Shown in pieces: positions 12,885 through 23,048 of a DNA stretch of 64,000 bases. The position numbers and the translations under genes are program-made. Source of the stretch: Saururus chinensis (taxonomy: Eukaryota; Streptophyta; Magnoliopsida; Piperales; Saururaceae); the NCBI GenBank assembly GCA_035235625.1, contig CP141141.1, positions 42,307,719 to 42,371,718 of the forward strand, read 5' to 3'. Position 1 is the stretch's first letter; each line of letters opens with the position of its first letter. Under the pieces are notes generated by a model. It saw only the letters and a list, made by a program, of their open reading frames with translations, was not told the origin of the DNA and did no database searches.

Positions 12885-13267
12885 TATAATTTTAAAATTT
12901 CTAAATACTAATAAGTTTGGTTTCACCTAAAGCCAAAGTACCCAATACAACCCGACCTAGTGGCAACTTTGTGCTCGCTAGAGAATCCTCCTCAGGAAAC
13001 CTCCTCACATCGGCTACCTCACGAAAAATCTCCAACAAAAAGTCGTGTTCTTGCCTCTTGGCGTGCCTAATTCTGTACAAATCATCTAAAACCTCTCAGA
13101 AACACATTTCTTTCTTCTCTGTTTTGCTTGTGATGTTTGTTAAATTCCCAATCTTCAAATTGAATTGCGTATAATTCAAACTATTTCCTGAAGCCCAATA
13201 TATATGTTTAAACACAAATTATTTGGAAACAAATACTCTTCGTTGCTTATTTGATGGTGGTCACTAC

Positions 13268-13273
13268 TTTATT
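13268..13273 (-). terminator. Candidate polyadenylation signal of the aspartic protease gene
   Basis: AATAAA on the minus strand, about 138 nt beyond the stop codon at 13411. Plant polyadenylation signals are loose, so this is only the best-looking candidate. Confidence 0.4.
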
Positions 13274-13410
13274 TATATACGTACGGGAGTATTACAGATG
13301 AAAGCGTACGTGCATGGTAATTGCCATTATTTTAGCCCACTCTTTCAGCCTTGTTGAACTCCAACCAACATTCTGTAATCCGGAAGATGGTTCAAGGGAG
13401 GGAGAGAAGC

Positions 13411-14709
13411 TCAGTTGCAGAGGTTACGAGCGATTCCGACGCGGGAGTTGGGGAGATCGAAGAGGATTCGGAGGTTCTGCTGTTGCAGGTTGGCTATCAC
13501 ATTCACCACCGAGTTCACGTTGGCTGGCGCTGCCGCCATTGCCAAGCACGCCAGCGAGGTGGCGCTGCTATGTATCAACGTGTTCTCCACTGGCAGCGCG
13601 AGGTCCATCCCCGTGAAGTGCAGTGTCACCGCCGGCGTCACCCGGTTGGCCTCCGTGTCGAAGCAGGTGTCGAACGCCCCCAGCGACGAGATGGGCCCCT
13701 TTATGTGGGCCCGAAACTCGCCCCTAACCGATTTGTACAGCGGCCCCACGAACCGGGTGATCACGGTCCCGGAGTCGATGATCGTCCCGGCGCCGGTGGC
13801 AGGGTCGAAGGCGAAGGCGCTGGCCGGCGCGGTGATGAGCCTCCTTCCGATGCTGATGGCCGTTAGATTCACGTAGTAGAGAGATGGGCGGTGAGGATTT
13901 AGCAGTAACGGGGTCGTCCTGATTCTCCTGGGCTGTCCGGCGGGCCCGAGCCGGAGCGACCCGGAGGGGTAGTAGGACTTGAAGCTCGGGAGGCAGTAAG
14001 AGAACGTGGACTTGTAGAGTTGGACCGTCTGGGAGATCAGTGACATAGACCCCCGGCCCAGGCCTAGCAGTCCCTGTGGCGGGACCGACTTACCGGACAC
14101 TGCGTTGATGCACCCAAATGCGTAGCCCCGAACGAGGTCGCGCCCGAGCCCGAGAGAGTCCTGGACCAGAGTGGCCGAGAAGGAGGAGTCGCCCCCGTAG
14201 GACTGGTTGAAGACGCATGGCCCGGGGCCAGCAGCGGGACAGGCCTGACCGCGCAACTGTGCGCACTGCACGAGGCCGCAGTCGAGAGGCTGGTAGGTGG
14301 TGGACGTGGCCGGAGAGAAGGCGGAGGGCGAGCAGCCGGAGCAGCCGGCGCATGGGACCCACGAGGAGTCGCTGCTGGTGTCCAGGACCATGTACATGGT
14401 TTGGGCCGGATTGCCCAGCTTGACCCGGACCACGTAGTTGCTGGTCTGGGCGATCTGCTGGCCCGGACCAACGGGGACCACGCTTTTCTGAGCAAAAAGA
14501 TAAGAAAGACGGGCCGGATCGGCCCGGGCCATGGAGAGGACGGTGTCAAGGACCGGGGGCGGTTCGGGAGGAGAGAATGGGGAGCATCTGCTGTAGATGG
14601 GGAGGATGGAGAGATCTGGGCCTTCTGAAGAGCACGGATCGGCGGGCTGAGATACGGTCGAGATCAGGAAGAGGAGGAGGATGAGGGCGGCAAAGACTGA
14701 TCGGGCCAT
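13411..14709 (-). CDS. AED3: AED3-like atypical aspartic protease, secreted, intronless
   Basis: A single exon encodes 432 aa. Residues 1-23 (MARSVFAALILLLFLISTVS...) form a signal peptide, so the enzyme should enter the secretory pathway and probably reach the apoplast. The first catalytic motif is VLDTSSD at 108-114 (Asp110-Thr-Ser) and the second is IIDSGT at 311-316 (Asp312-Ser-Gly). Both lobes are complete, and the nepenthesin-type Cys cluster PCAGCSGC lies at 119-126. No plant-specific insert separates the lobes, as expected for the atypical pepsin family A1B. Arabidopsis AED3 (about 450 aa) is the closest relative I recall; it is linked to systemic immunity. The frame is open upstream to 14799, but the ATG at 14709 is preferred. 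It begins the signal peptide, and a TATA box sits about 63 bp upstream, between the two ATGs. GC content is far above that of the surroundings. Confidence 0.9.
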   Translation of the reverse strand: MARSVFAALILLLFLISTVSQPADPCSSEGPDLSILPIYSRCSPFSPPEPPPVLDTVLSMARADPARLSYLFAQKSVVPVGPGQQIAQTSNYVVRVKLGNPAQTMYMVLDTSSDSSWVPCAGCSGCSPSAFSPATSTTYQPLDCGLVQCAQLRGQACPAAGPGPCVFNQSYGGDSSFSATLVQDSLGLGRDLVRGYAFGCINAVSGKSVPPQGLLGLGRGSMSLISQTVQLYKSTFSYCLPSFKSYYPSGSLRLGPAGQPRRIRTTPLLLNPHRPSLYYVNLTAISIGRRLITAPASAFAFDPATGAGTIIDSGTVITRFVGPLYKSVRGEFRAHIKGPISSLGAFDTCFDTEANRVTPAVTLHFTGMDLALPVENTLIHSSATSLACLAMAAAPANVNSVVNVIANLQQQNLRILFDLPNSRVGIARNLCN

Positions 14710-14771
14710 TGAAGCTGGAATGATGAACTGGAAGCTTAAGTGATCAGATGCTCTAGGCAAGGCTGCCATGA

Positions 14772-14779
14772 ATATATAA
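14772..14779 (-). promoter_or_regulatory. TATA box of the aspartic protease gene
   Basis: TTATATAT on the minus strand about 63 bp before the ATG at 14709. This leaves room for a 5' UTR of roughly 30 nt. The upstream ATG at 14799 would lie outside the transcript. Confidence 0.6.
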
Positions 14780-15003
14780 GGCCAAAGGGAAATCGGCACA
14801 AGCTAGCATACGAAAATGTGCTTTGATGTTGTGTTTCGATCTTGGAGATCTTTTGAAGTGCCCGCTACAACAAAATTGTATTCTTCTCACCATTTCCTAT
14901 ACGTACGGATGTACCTGAAATTGGCCCCAAAGCCAGAAGCCAAGCTCCAAATGGCATGGCAAATGGTTTGCTTCCAAAAGGGGCACGAGAAGCTGTCGGT
15001 CAC

Positions 15004-18000
15004 GGGCTCAGTTTGGGCTTTGGCTCCTTCTGTTGGTGGCTCCCATACCAGGTCCCACTCCCCCCCCAAATATTTTCACTCCTCTGTAATTTTATCAACG
15101 AATGGTTTGCTTCCACTCATTTTCTCAGCACACGTTCATTATTGGTGTAACATATAGATTAATGATGGAGGTGAGATCATCTAATCTTTTAATGAGATTA
15201 CTCTAATTATTTTAGTCAGATGAAGTGAAACAAAAGAAAGGGTTCACGGGGTCAGCAACATTCGGCATTCAACTCCATTCCCATTTGTCTTCTGCTTCCG
15301 TTTTGGCTCTTTCTCTATATCGATCCTGCCCCCGCATGACATTATTAAAAACACACCCATGAAAATGCCATCTCTATTGAAGCTCCTTTCCTGATGCGAT
15401 TTCACCTTTTAATAATCAAACCAACGTTGCAAGTAATCAAATTATACAAGGATAAAAACCCGGCTTACTCATTAGAAAATCATGAGTCAACCAAGAGCGC
15501 CGGTTAATTATATAAAACTAGCAAGAAAGCACGCGTATGTCCCATGCAAATATAAATTAATTAAATAAAATTATTCAAAGATTAAATGCTTATGAATGAA
15601 ACATTTTTTGCATTTTTTGTGCATTTCATATGCGCATAACCCTCTTAAAAAGTTAGAAAAACCATATTTAAGTGGGATTTTATTTGATAAAGCTCATAAA
15701 AAGCTTTCTTATGTTACGAGAATACGCGAATTCGAACATATGTAATATTTTGAAAAATATAAGGTATGTATAATATTTTAAAAATATATAAAAATATTAT
15801 CAGGAGCATGTTGTATATGTGGGATTTGCAAAATAGTTAAAAAAAATATTTATATAAGGTTTCATTTGATAGAGCTTATTGATGGCTTTTCAATTGCATT
15901 AAGATCAAGCAATATGAGTTAGACAACGCAAGATATTACAATACAAAGTTGAAAAAAACACAATTTGAAGTGTGGGGCTCATGTCATACTAACCGCAAGT
16001 ACCTGACTAACAAGCGACAACAGTATAAATAGATATAGGATACTCATAAACATTTGAAGTCTAAGTAATTTTTTTTACTCAAACACACAAATCACACATT
16101 AATTCAAACTTAAGTCCATAAAATTATAGGAAATTTGAGGGCAGTATAGGAAGTTTGTCAAAAAAATATGGTCTGGTGCTTTGTATAGTAGTATAATATA
16201 ATATGATTTAAATATTCACCATGTGAGTCGGCCCAAGCTCTAAGGGTATCGAGCCGGCCAACCAATGGGTTTAGACACCCATGCCCAGTGCCCCTAGTAG
16301 GGCCCATCAGGTCGGCTTGCACTTTTGTTACCCCTATTTTCTGACCCCTATTTTCTCATAGGTGGATTGGGCTTAGTCCATATTTTTGTCACCCATATTT
16401 TCTCATAGGATGGATTGGGCTCGGTCCAAATTTTTGCCACCCTTATTTTCTCATAGGATAGATGAACTTGTTGATTTTTTTAGATTAGCTTGTTTCAAAG
16501 AGTTTAATGCCAAGGGATGCGGATGGGAGCTTGCCGTTAGGTTTGGTGGCCCTCTACAGCTTGCAATTAAAGAGGAAAATGATATTTATATACTTAATTT
16601 TTTTATATTATAGGTCTTATACCACTTATGGTTGATTGGAGAAGGTGGAAGGGTGGTCTCACTTGACAAAATGAGATTTACTTTTCCCTTTAGGTTTCAT
16701 AGACAACATGAGATTCACTTTTCCCCATTCAATCATAATAAGCAGTGTAAGACCTATAACATAGAAAAAATAGGTATAAAAATATCACTATCCAATAAAA
16801 GATTCTGTTTGGGCAATAAGAGTGTTGAGAGAGCTTTGGTCGTCCATTAGGATGGAGTGATCTTAGCTTGGAATGGGAACCACAAGATACAAATGCTAAG
16901 TGGAGGAAGTTTGTTCCTCCACTTGTTCCGTTTCATTTCTAATTTTGGAGGAAGTTTGTTCCTCCACTTGCTCCGTTTCGTTTCTAATTTTTTATGCTTA
17001 CTGCTATTTTTGCTACCAACAGCATTCATCTTTGAAACGACAGTTCAAAACGCAATGAAAATGTGGTCTATGACATACTTGTGTAGAAGTTTTTGGTTTG
17101 TAATGTTGGAAAAAATATAAATGCAAGGATTAATTTTCTTTAATGGAAATAGATTAGCCAGTCATTTATTCAGTTTTATAAGCCCAGGAATCAATAAATT
17201 AAAAGTACTTAAAAGCCATCACTGAAGCCCATTTGATCTTAAAAAAAAATCAGAATCTGCTAAACGGGCTGTTCATGGTTTTTTAAACTAAGGGCACATA
17301 TAGGTCATTTTAGTCTTTAAAAGAATATGATTTTAGGTCGCTGTAGATAAAATTGAAGTCTCTACCGACTGTAAACGGGGCGCCATTTCCTATGTGAAAA
17401 TGACTCCCCTCAGACTTCAAATGCTTTATTTATAATATTTTAGTCATTATTTCTTACGATTTTGCCATCTCTTACCTGTATTTGGCATCTATAGTTAAAA
17501 TATATAAGTCTCTATTTTAATACATAGGTAAATAGAGATGCTACTTGAGCATTTTGAACAATTATTTTTTAAAACCTATGTTGATCAAGATAATCTAAGC
17601 AATTTTTTCCCCATCCAGTTAGGCCATAATACCATTTTTCTAAACTAGTCCAAACTTGAAATGTGACAAGCTTGGAAATTGGGACTAAAAATGGAATGTA
17701 GTACCATATTCTTGAAACAAAATTGCCTAAAAAAAATACCAAATGTAAGTCACAATACCAAAATAAGTTGCAATATGAGAGTTAATTTTTTTTTCCAACA
17801 TTGAATCATCCAAAAAAACCTTTTCTTATAAAAATGTCTGGTTCCCTTTGTCCATTAATAACTTTATTTAGCACAAAAGTTTGTTTCATATTAATAGCTA
17901 TATTTTATTCAATTTAAATAGTTGAATACTTAAAACTAAGTACCATAAACTTATTTCCGTTCTCTTATATGTGACTTTCACCATTGAAAAAAAAATTATT

Positions 18001-18077
18001 ATTTTTTAAATATAGCTATTAATATTAAATGAAAAGAATGCTATAGTATATAAAATATTAGCCAATACCTCATATGA
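15004..18077. repeat. P1: first copy of a duplicated ~3 kb segment
   Basis: Directly repeated at 29985-33525 from GGGCTC[A/G]GTTTGGGCTT onward. Long near-identical runs include GCACACGTTCATTATTGGTG and TCAAACCAACGTTGCAAGTA. A 280-bp part of its 3' end is repeated again at 34650-34930. No coding sequence was recognised. The left edge lies about 230 bp upstream of the aspartic protease TATA box, so that gene keeps only a short non-repetitive promoter. Confidence 0.85.
16609..16764. mobile_element. MITE-like inverted repeat inside P1
   Basis: TTATAGGTCTTATACCACTT at the left pairs with the inverse of AAGCAGTGTAAGACCTATAA at the right. The equivalent structure is in P2 at about 31950-32068, slightly shorter. 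It therefore inserted before the P segment was duplicated. Confidence 0.55.
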
Positions 18078-18390
18078 TGACTAAAATCTTGTCAAACTTG
18101 AGCATTCATAACATGCTTTAGAGAAACCCTATATTCTTCTCTTTATCTTTCTGCATGTCATACTCCCTCACTGTTAGAGTTGGAGGCTTTGTGGAGACTT
18201 GGAGAGAAGCAGACATGTCGGATTAATATAGCTCGGCCCTTTGTGAAGAAAGAAGCTTCACAGTCCCTTCGGAGAAAGGGAAGTGTTTTCATACTTCATA
18301 CTCACCGTGAGCCAGACGGAAGGAATTTATATAGAGCATTCATTTTCAAAATCAATAGCACTCATTCTAACATACATTAGCACATGTATC

Positions 18391-18393
<3 letters not shown>

Positions 18394-18460
<67 letters not shown>
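18394..18460. repeat. (TA)n microsatellite
   Basis: Uninterrupted TA dinucleotides. The array resumes at 18663-18683 on the far side of a foldback element. Confidence 0.95.
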
Positions 18461-18463
<3 letters not shown>

Positions 18464-18662
18464 CCGTTTATATGAGCCCGGGCTCATATACGCCTATGTG
18501 AGCCCGGGCTCTATGGGCCGTTGAATTTACATCCAGCAACCCATAATACTCATGGGTTTAAATGCCCATGAGTATTATGGGCTGCCGGATGTAAATCCAA
18601 CGACCCATAAAGCCTGGGCTCACATAGGCGTATATGAGCCCAGGCTCATATAAACTTTTTCC
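18461..18662. mobile_element. Foldback MITE inserted in the TA array
   Basis: Nearly the whole unit is one long hairpin. GTTTATATGAGCCCGGGCTC at the left is mirrored by GAGCCCAGGCTCATATAAAC at the right, with arms of about 95 bp that meet around CCCATGAGTATTATGGG. It is flanked by TA repeats on both sides and is absent from Q2-Q4, so it inserted only in Q1. The superfamily is unclear because a TA target duplication cannot be told from the microsatellite. Confidence 0.8.
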
Positions 18663-18879
18663 ATATATATATATATATATATATTATGCTAATCATTGTC
18701 AAAACAAAATATAAAAAAACACTTCTTAGATAAAGATGCCTACAGAGAGTTATCGGTCACCACCCTGAGGGCCCCGAAATGGGAACATCGAAAACACTCT
18801 CATCCCTTCCTCTTGAGCCTCTTCAAATTTCTTCGCATGAAGTGTTGTCATGTCACACTCAAGTAGGTACTCGGGACTT

Positions 18880-18907
18880 CCTGGCCCGGCCCGGCCCGGC
18901 CCGGCCC
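18880..18907. repeat. (GGCCC)n short tandem array
   Basis: Five or so GGCCC units in Q1. The equivalent site in Q2 (near 28738) and Q4 (near 35483) has fewer, degenerate units. Confidence 0.85.
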
Positions 18908-19124
18908 CGATAAGGCAAAGTCCCCCCGAGCCCCGGCTGGCATTCCCCTATGGTGGAACCTAGAGATGACATGGTTCATTTGGAGCAGTGGGCTCCGAAT
19001 GGTCAGCAAAAAATGGTAATGGCTTACATATAAGAAGATGACTAAAATCTTGACTAACTTAGCATTCACAGCATGCTTTAGAGGAACCCTATATTCTTCT
19101 CTTTATCTTTATACATGTCATACT

Positions 19125-22100
19125 TGTAATGTCCGAGAATTTTCTAAATTCTTGAAGTCGTACACGGGAAAATTAGGGTGTTGGACCCCTTGATCTTCTC
19201 ATAGGAATAACTTGATCATCAGTTGGAAGTAGTGCTAAAGTATATATGGATGGAAATAGACGAAAATAGCTTCAAAACGCCACCAAGAACGTGCAAAACG
19301 GAGTCCGGATGAAGGAGATATGACCGTTCAAAGTTGACTATAATGTGCATGACCCGTTTACCCGAATCGGACGCGTAAATTGTCCGTTTAAGTTGCGATG
19401 CGGGCCCGATTATTTAGGATTCCGAAATTGGGTTTTTGAGGCCTAATTTCTCATGGGATTAGGAGCCCTCATCCCATGGCTATAAATAGAATTAATTAGG
19501 GCTTTTTTAGGAGTCTTTTGCCCGAGCAGAGGAAGAAAAGAGGAATTTTTGGGGGCGAAGGAAAGGAGGAATTTTTCCGGTGAAAGTCCGGCAAAGTGTT
19601 GGCGACGGTGGATCGATGGAAAATCGGCAATCAAGGTAGGATCATCGTATAAACTTGATTATCTTGCGTGATGAAGAGGTTTAGGCGTGTAATTGTTTTA
19701 ATTTCTTAATTAGAGTAGTAATTCGTTAATTAATTAAAAAGAACATGTCGGTTACCCTTGGCTGGATTTGGACTCCAGCCGGCTAGCACCACCTACCGGC
19801 GGCGGGGGATTGGGTCCATGAGATTCGCCGCCTAGCGGCGAATCGAACAAGCCCTGCCCCCGACTTCGTTCGTGACGACTGTTGCACCCGCCGGCGGTTC
19901 TGCTTGCAGGCGGGAGTGAGCGAAACCAAGTGGTTTCGACGGCGGTCGGCAGCCACCGAACAGAAGCGAGGCTGGGCCCATCCGATTCGCCGCTTGGAGG
20001 CGATCTGACCAGGGCCGGCCTTGCTCCTGTTCACAACTGCCGTGGTGTCTACTGGCGGTCGGAAATTGGCCGTCTTAGTAAAAATTTCAGATCGGCGTCG
20101 TTCGGTCGTTGGTTCCAGATCCGGTCGCCTCGCTCCGGCGGAAGCCTTCCACCGTTGTTGAGATCGCTAGGTCATTGGCTGGAGGGTCAGGCTGTCGAAT
20201 CCAGCCGCCGCCTGCAGCCCTGCAGGCGTCTCCACGGGGAAGACGACCCGCAAGCGGGTCTGCGGGTCCGGCCCGTTCCGGGCTAGAACTGCAGACCCGG
20301 CCCAGGTCGGTTAAAAAAAAAAGCCTACTGAACCGGGTCCGGTTCAGTAGGGTTTAGACTTGGAAAATTTTCAATAAAATTCCACAGTGTCCAGGGAAAC
20401 ATGAGGAGTAATTATACCAAGTTTCATAATCAGGAAAATTTTCAAAGAATGTTAAATAACCTTTTTACCCCTGTTCATTAAATTATCGTATAATATTAAC
20501 TTACCCGAGTTTGAGGCCTATGAGTTGATCTATAAATTGAGAAAATTCCCAGTGAGAGTTTAATGAGTAAACTAATTATAGGCCAAACCAATAATTGAGA
20601 AAAAATCCCAGTGAGTGGGTAATTGACCCTTTTGCCCTTAGGGTTTATAGTAAATCATTAGTCAAAACCTAGGTCGGTTCAAGGGGTTCACGACCTCGTC
20701 ACACGCCAGGAAAATTATACAGAGGCCTTTAAGTATAGTAGTACCCTTGAGTTAAATTTTGGACCCATTAGATGTCATTAAAGCCTTAAACCAAATGACA
20801 GAAATACCCTTTAGAGTGGACCCGCCCACATTCGTGTGAATGGAAGCGTGAGTCAGTCTGAGAATGGAGGTTTGTGAGAGGTTAATGACTTAAATTAATA
20901 GAAGGGCAGTAAAATGACTAGAATGAATCAAGGGAGTGGTGGTGGAATTACCATAATGCCCTTAGGGGGCAGTATGTTCTATTTTTGATAAAACAAATAA
21001 CCTAACAACCGAGCATTAGGGTGCCCTAGAATGATGTTAATTGGCTTCAAAAGGAAGGGGTGTGACCAGAAAGAGACACGAAGACCTTGTTAGGTCATAG
21101 TGTCACGGGAAACAAGAGGAATGGCCCTCATTCTCAAGGTTTAGGGCAATAGATTACTCATGTCTGCAACCGAGTACATCGATCAGCTAGAGTATTTAAT
21201 TTGTAACTCAAAGGATGCACTAGAGTTGTTTATCCTCTTGAGCTTGAACTCGCTGAGCCCTAGCCCTGCAATTGAGTGCAAAGGGCCCTTATTCATTATT
21301 TATGCATTGGCGAATGCACGTTAATTATGTGGATTATGTTGTTGTATGCTTTTATTATTGATGCTTTAATTTATATCGGTAACTTAAGATTAATGAGGTT
21401 TAATCCAGAGACATGGGTTGTCGTTGGATTGGGGGAGAACATCTAATCAAGATAAAGACTAAAATACCCTCAATAGGGTTTGGGACCAGTTCATGGATTT
21501 GAACGGGGCCTTGACATAGAGTTTTACCTTGGTTAATGAACCGAGGATGATTATGGGATGTTCTTTGAGTCTTAGCTCAGCGGATGAGCTATTTATTGGG
21601 CTAATTCACAAGGTGAAGAGGACCCAAATGGTTTAGTGGATACTTTGATTAGATGAAAATAATCTAGTCTAAGTTCAGATGTTTGGCTGAGTCAATGGTC
21701 ATAAAGACCTGAGGCTTCTATGGATAATGCCGGAGATTGCGATATGCTTCTTCATCGCCATAACGGTTTAGGTATTGACCAGAGGGTCTTTACCGCGGGT
21801 CTCCCGCAGGTCTTCCCAAGACTATTTAGTACATACGAAAAGCGGAGTTGTATGAGCATCATGGAAGGCTTGTGCTTCTCGCCAATCTGTGTCCATGAGC
21901 ACAGTTGGGATCCTCTTCTCTAGATTCGTGGCAGGCTATTGAGAGCCCTGGGGATTTGGGTCAAGCTGGCATTAGCGATCTACTCCAAGGTTGGAGTACT
22001 TTGTTTGGGGATTTCTCGAGGGGCGAGACATCTCCGAGTTATAGATTTGATAGTATTAATTATTGAACAAGAGTTGTGAGATAATTAGTAACATTGTTTG

Positions 22101-22639
22101 TTGAACTACGTCTGGATCTAATCTTGTTGGAAACATTGGAGATGTTGTCTGATGAGTATGTAGGCAACTAACATCGGGTGATGTTGGCCCGATCCGAATA
22201 ATAATAATAAAACCTTTTGTCCTTTGGAAGCTCTTCTCCTAAAGGCGGAGATGCTCCATTGTGGCTGTGGTTGTTGTTTGGTTTGCTTTGTTGCAGGTTT
22301 TCCAAGCGACAACGAGTGAGACCAAGATTGACGCGTATAGGATGAAGTTTCTTCGTGTCTGCAACTCTGGTACATATGTGTACCTTTAGTGTGAGAGTCA
22401 ACTTGTTATTTATTTTCAGACGGGTGATAGACTTGTGCTTAAATGGATGAGCTGGTCTTTATGAATTTTCAGACGTTAAATAATATCATATGATTTAATA
22501 TTCATATTTGTGAACCCCAGTTATCATGACCTGGATATTTAATCAAATGGTTTGTTTTGTGTTTAAAGAAAAAGAAAAATTTCTCGCTACTTACCGTTTG
22601 TGCTATTTAAAAATACTTTTAAAAATCTGGGTCGTGACA
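19125..22639. mobile_element. Solo LTR, 3.5 kb, Ty3/gypsy-like
   Basis: Starts TGTAATGTCCGAGAATTTTC and ends GTCGTGACA (TG...CA). It is bounded by a perfect 5-bp target duplication ATACT (19120-19124 and 22640-22644). The uninterrupted site TCATACTCCCTC exists in Q1, Q3 and Q4, which proves insertion. No internal gag-pol, primer-binding site or second LTR lies beside it, so it is a solo LTR left by recombination. The long LTR and TGTAATGTCC start resemble Tekay/Del chromoviruses; that lineage call is inference. A GC-rich core spans about 19780-20300. ORFs inside are not genes. Confidence 0.85.
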
Positions 22640-22900
22640 ATACTCCCTCTCACTGTCGGAGTTGGAGGCTTGTGGAGACTTGGAGAGAAGCAGACATGTC
22701 GGATTCATATAGCTTTGTGAAGGAAGAAGTTTCACAGTCCCTTAGGAGAAAGGGAAGTGTTTTCATACTTCATGCTCACCGTGAGCTAAATGGAAGGAAT
22801 TTATATAGAGCATTCATTTTCAAAATCAATAGCACTCATATTAACATACATTAGCGCATGTATCTTAATATATACGCTGTCGATCTTAAAAATGAACATT

Positions 22901-22904
<4 letters not shown>

Positions 22905-22933
<29 letters not shown>

Positions 22934-22961
22934 TATATGTATATGTGTATATATATATATA

Positions 22962-23046
<85 letters not shown>
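22905..23046. repeat. (CATA)n/(TA)n microsatellite
   Basis: CATA tetranucleotides grade into TA and TG dinucleotides, then about 65 bp of pure TA. It lies at the same place in Q2 as the TA array of Q1. Both strands therefore show meaningless Ile-Tyr open frames. Confidence 0.95.

Positions 23047-23048
<2 letters not shown>

Larger units (their letters stand above)
18078..19036. repeat. Q1: copy of the ~1 kb Q repeat
   Basis: Begins GACTAAAATCTTG and includes TCATACTCCCTC, GGAGACTTGGAGAGAAGCAG, CCCTGAGGGCC and a GGCCC repeat. Parts recur in Q2, Q3 and Q4. Q1 preserves empty sites for insertions that disrupt Q2: TGTCATACTCCCTC without the 3.5 kb LTR, and TGTTGTCATGTCACACTC without the hAT element. 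A 66-codon frame at 18180-18380 (LWRLGEKQTC...SLRRKGSVF) is partly kept in Q3, but it is broken in Q2 by a 7-nt deletion, so it is not called a gene. Confidence 0.85.

Noticed and set aside
13351..13876. Plus-strand frames of 100-171 codons
   Set aside because: They are antisense shadows of the aspartic protease gene.
14710..14799. Upstream extension of the aspartic protease frame to an ATG at 14799
   Set aside because: The TATA box lies between the two ATGs, and the downstream ATG begins a normal signal peptide.
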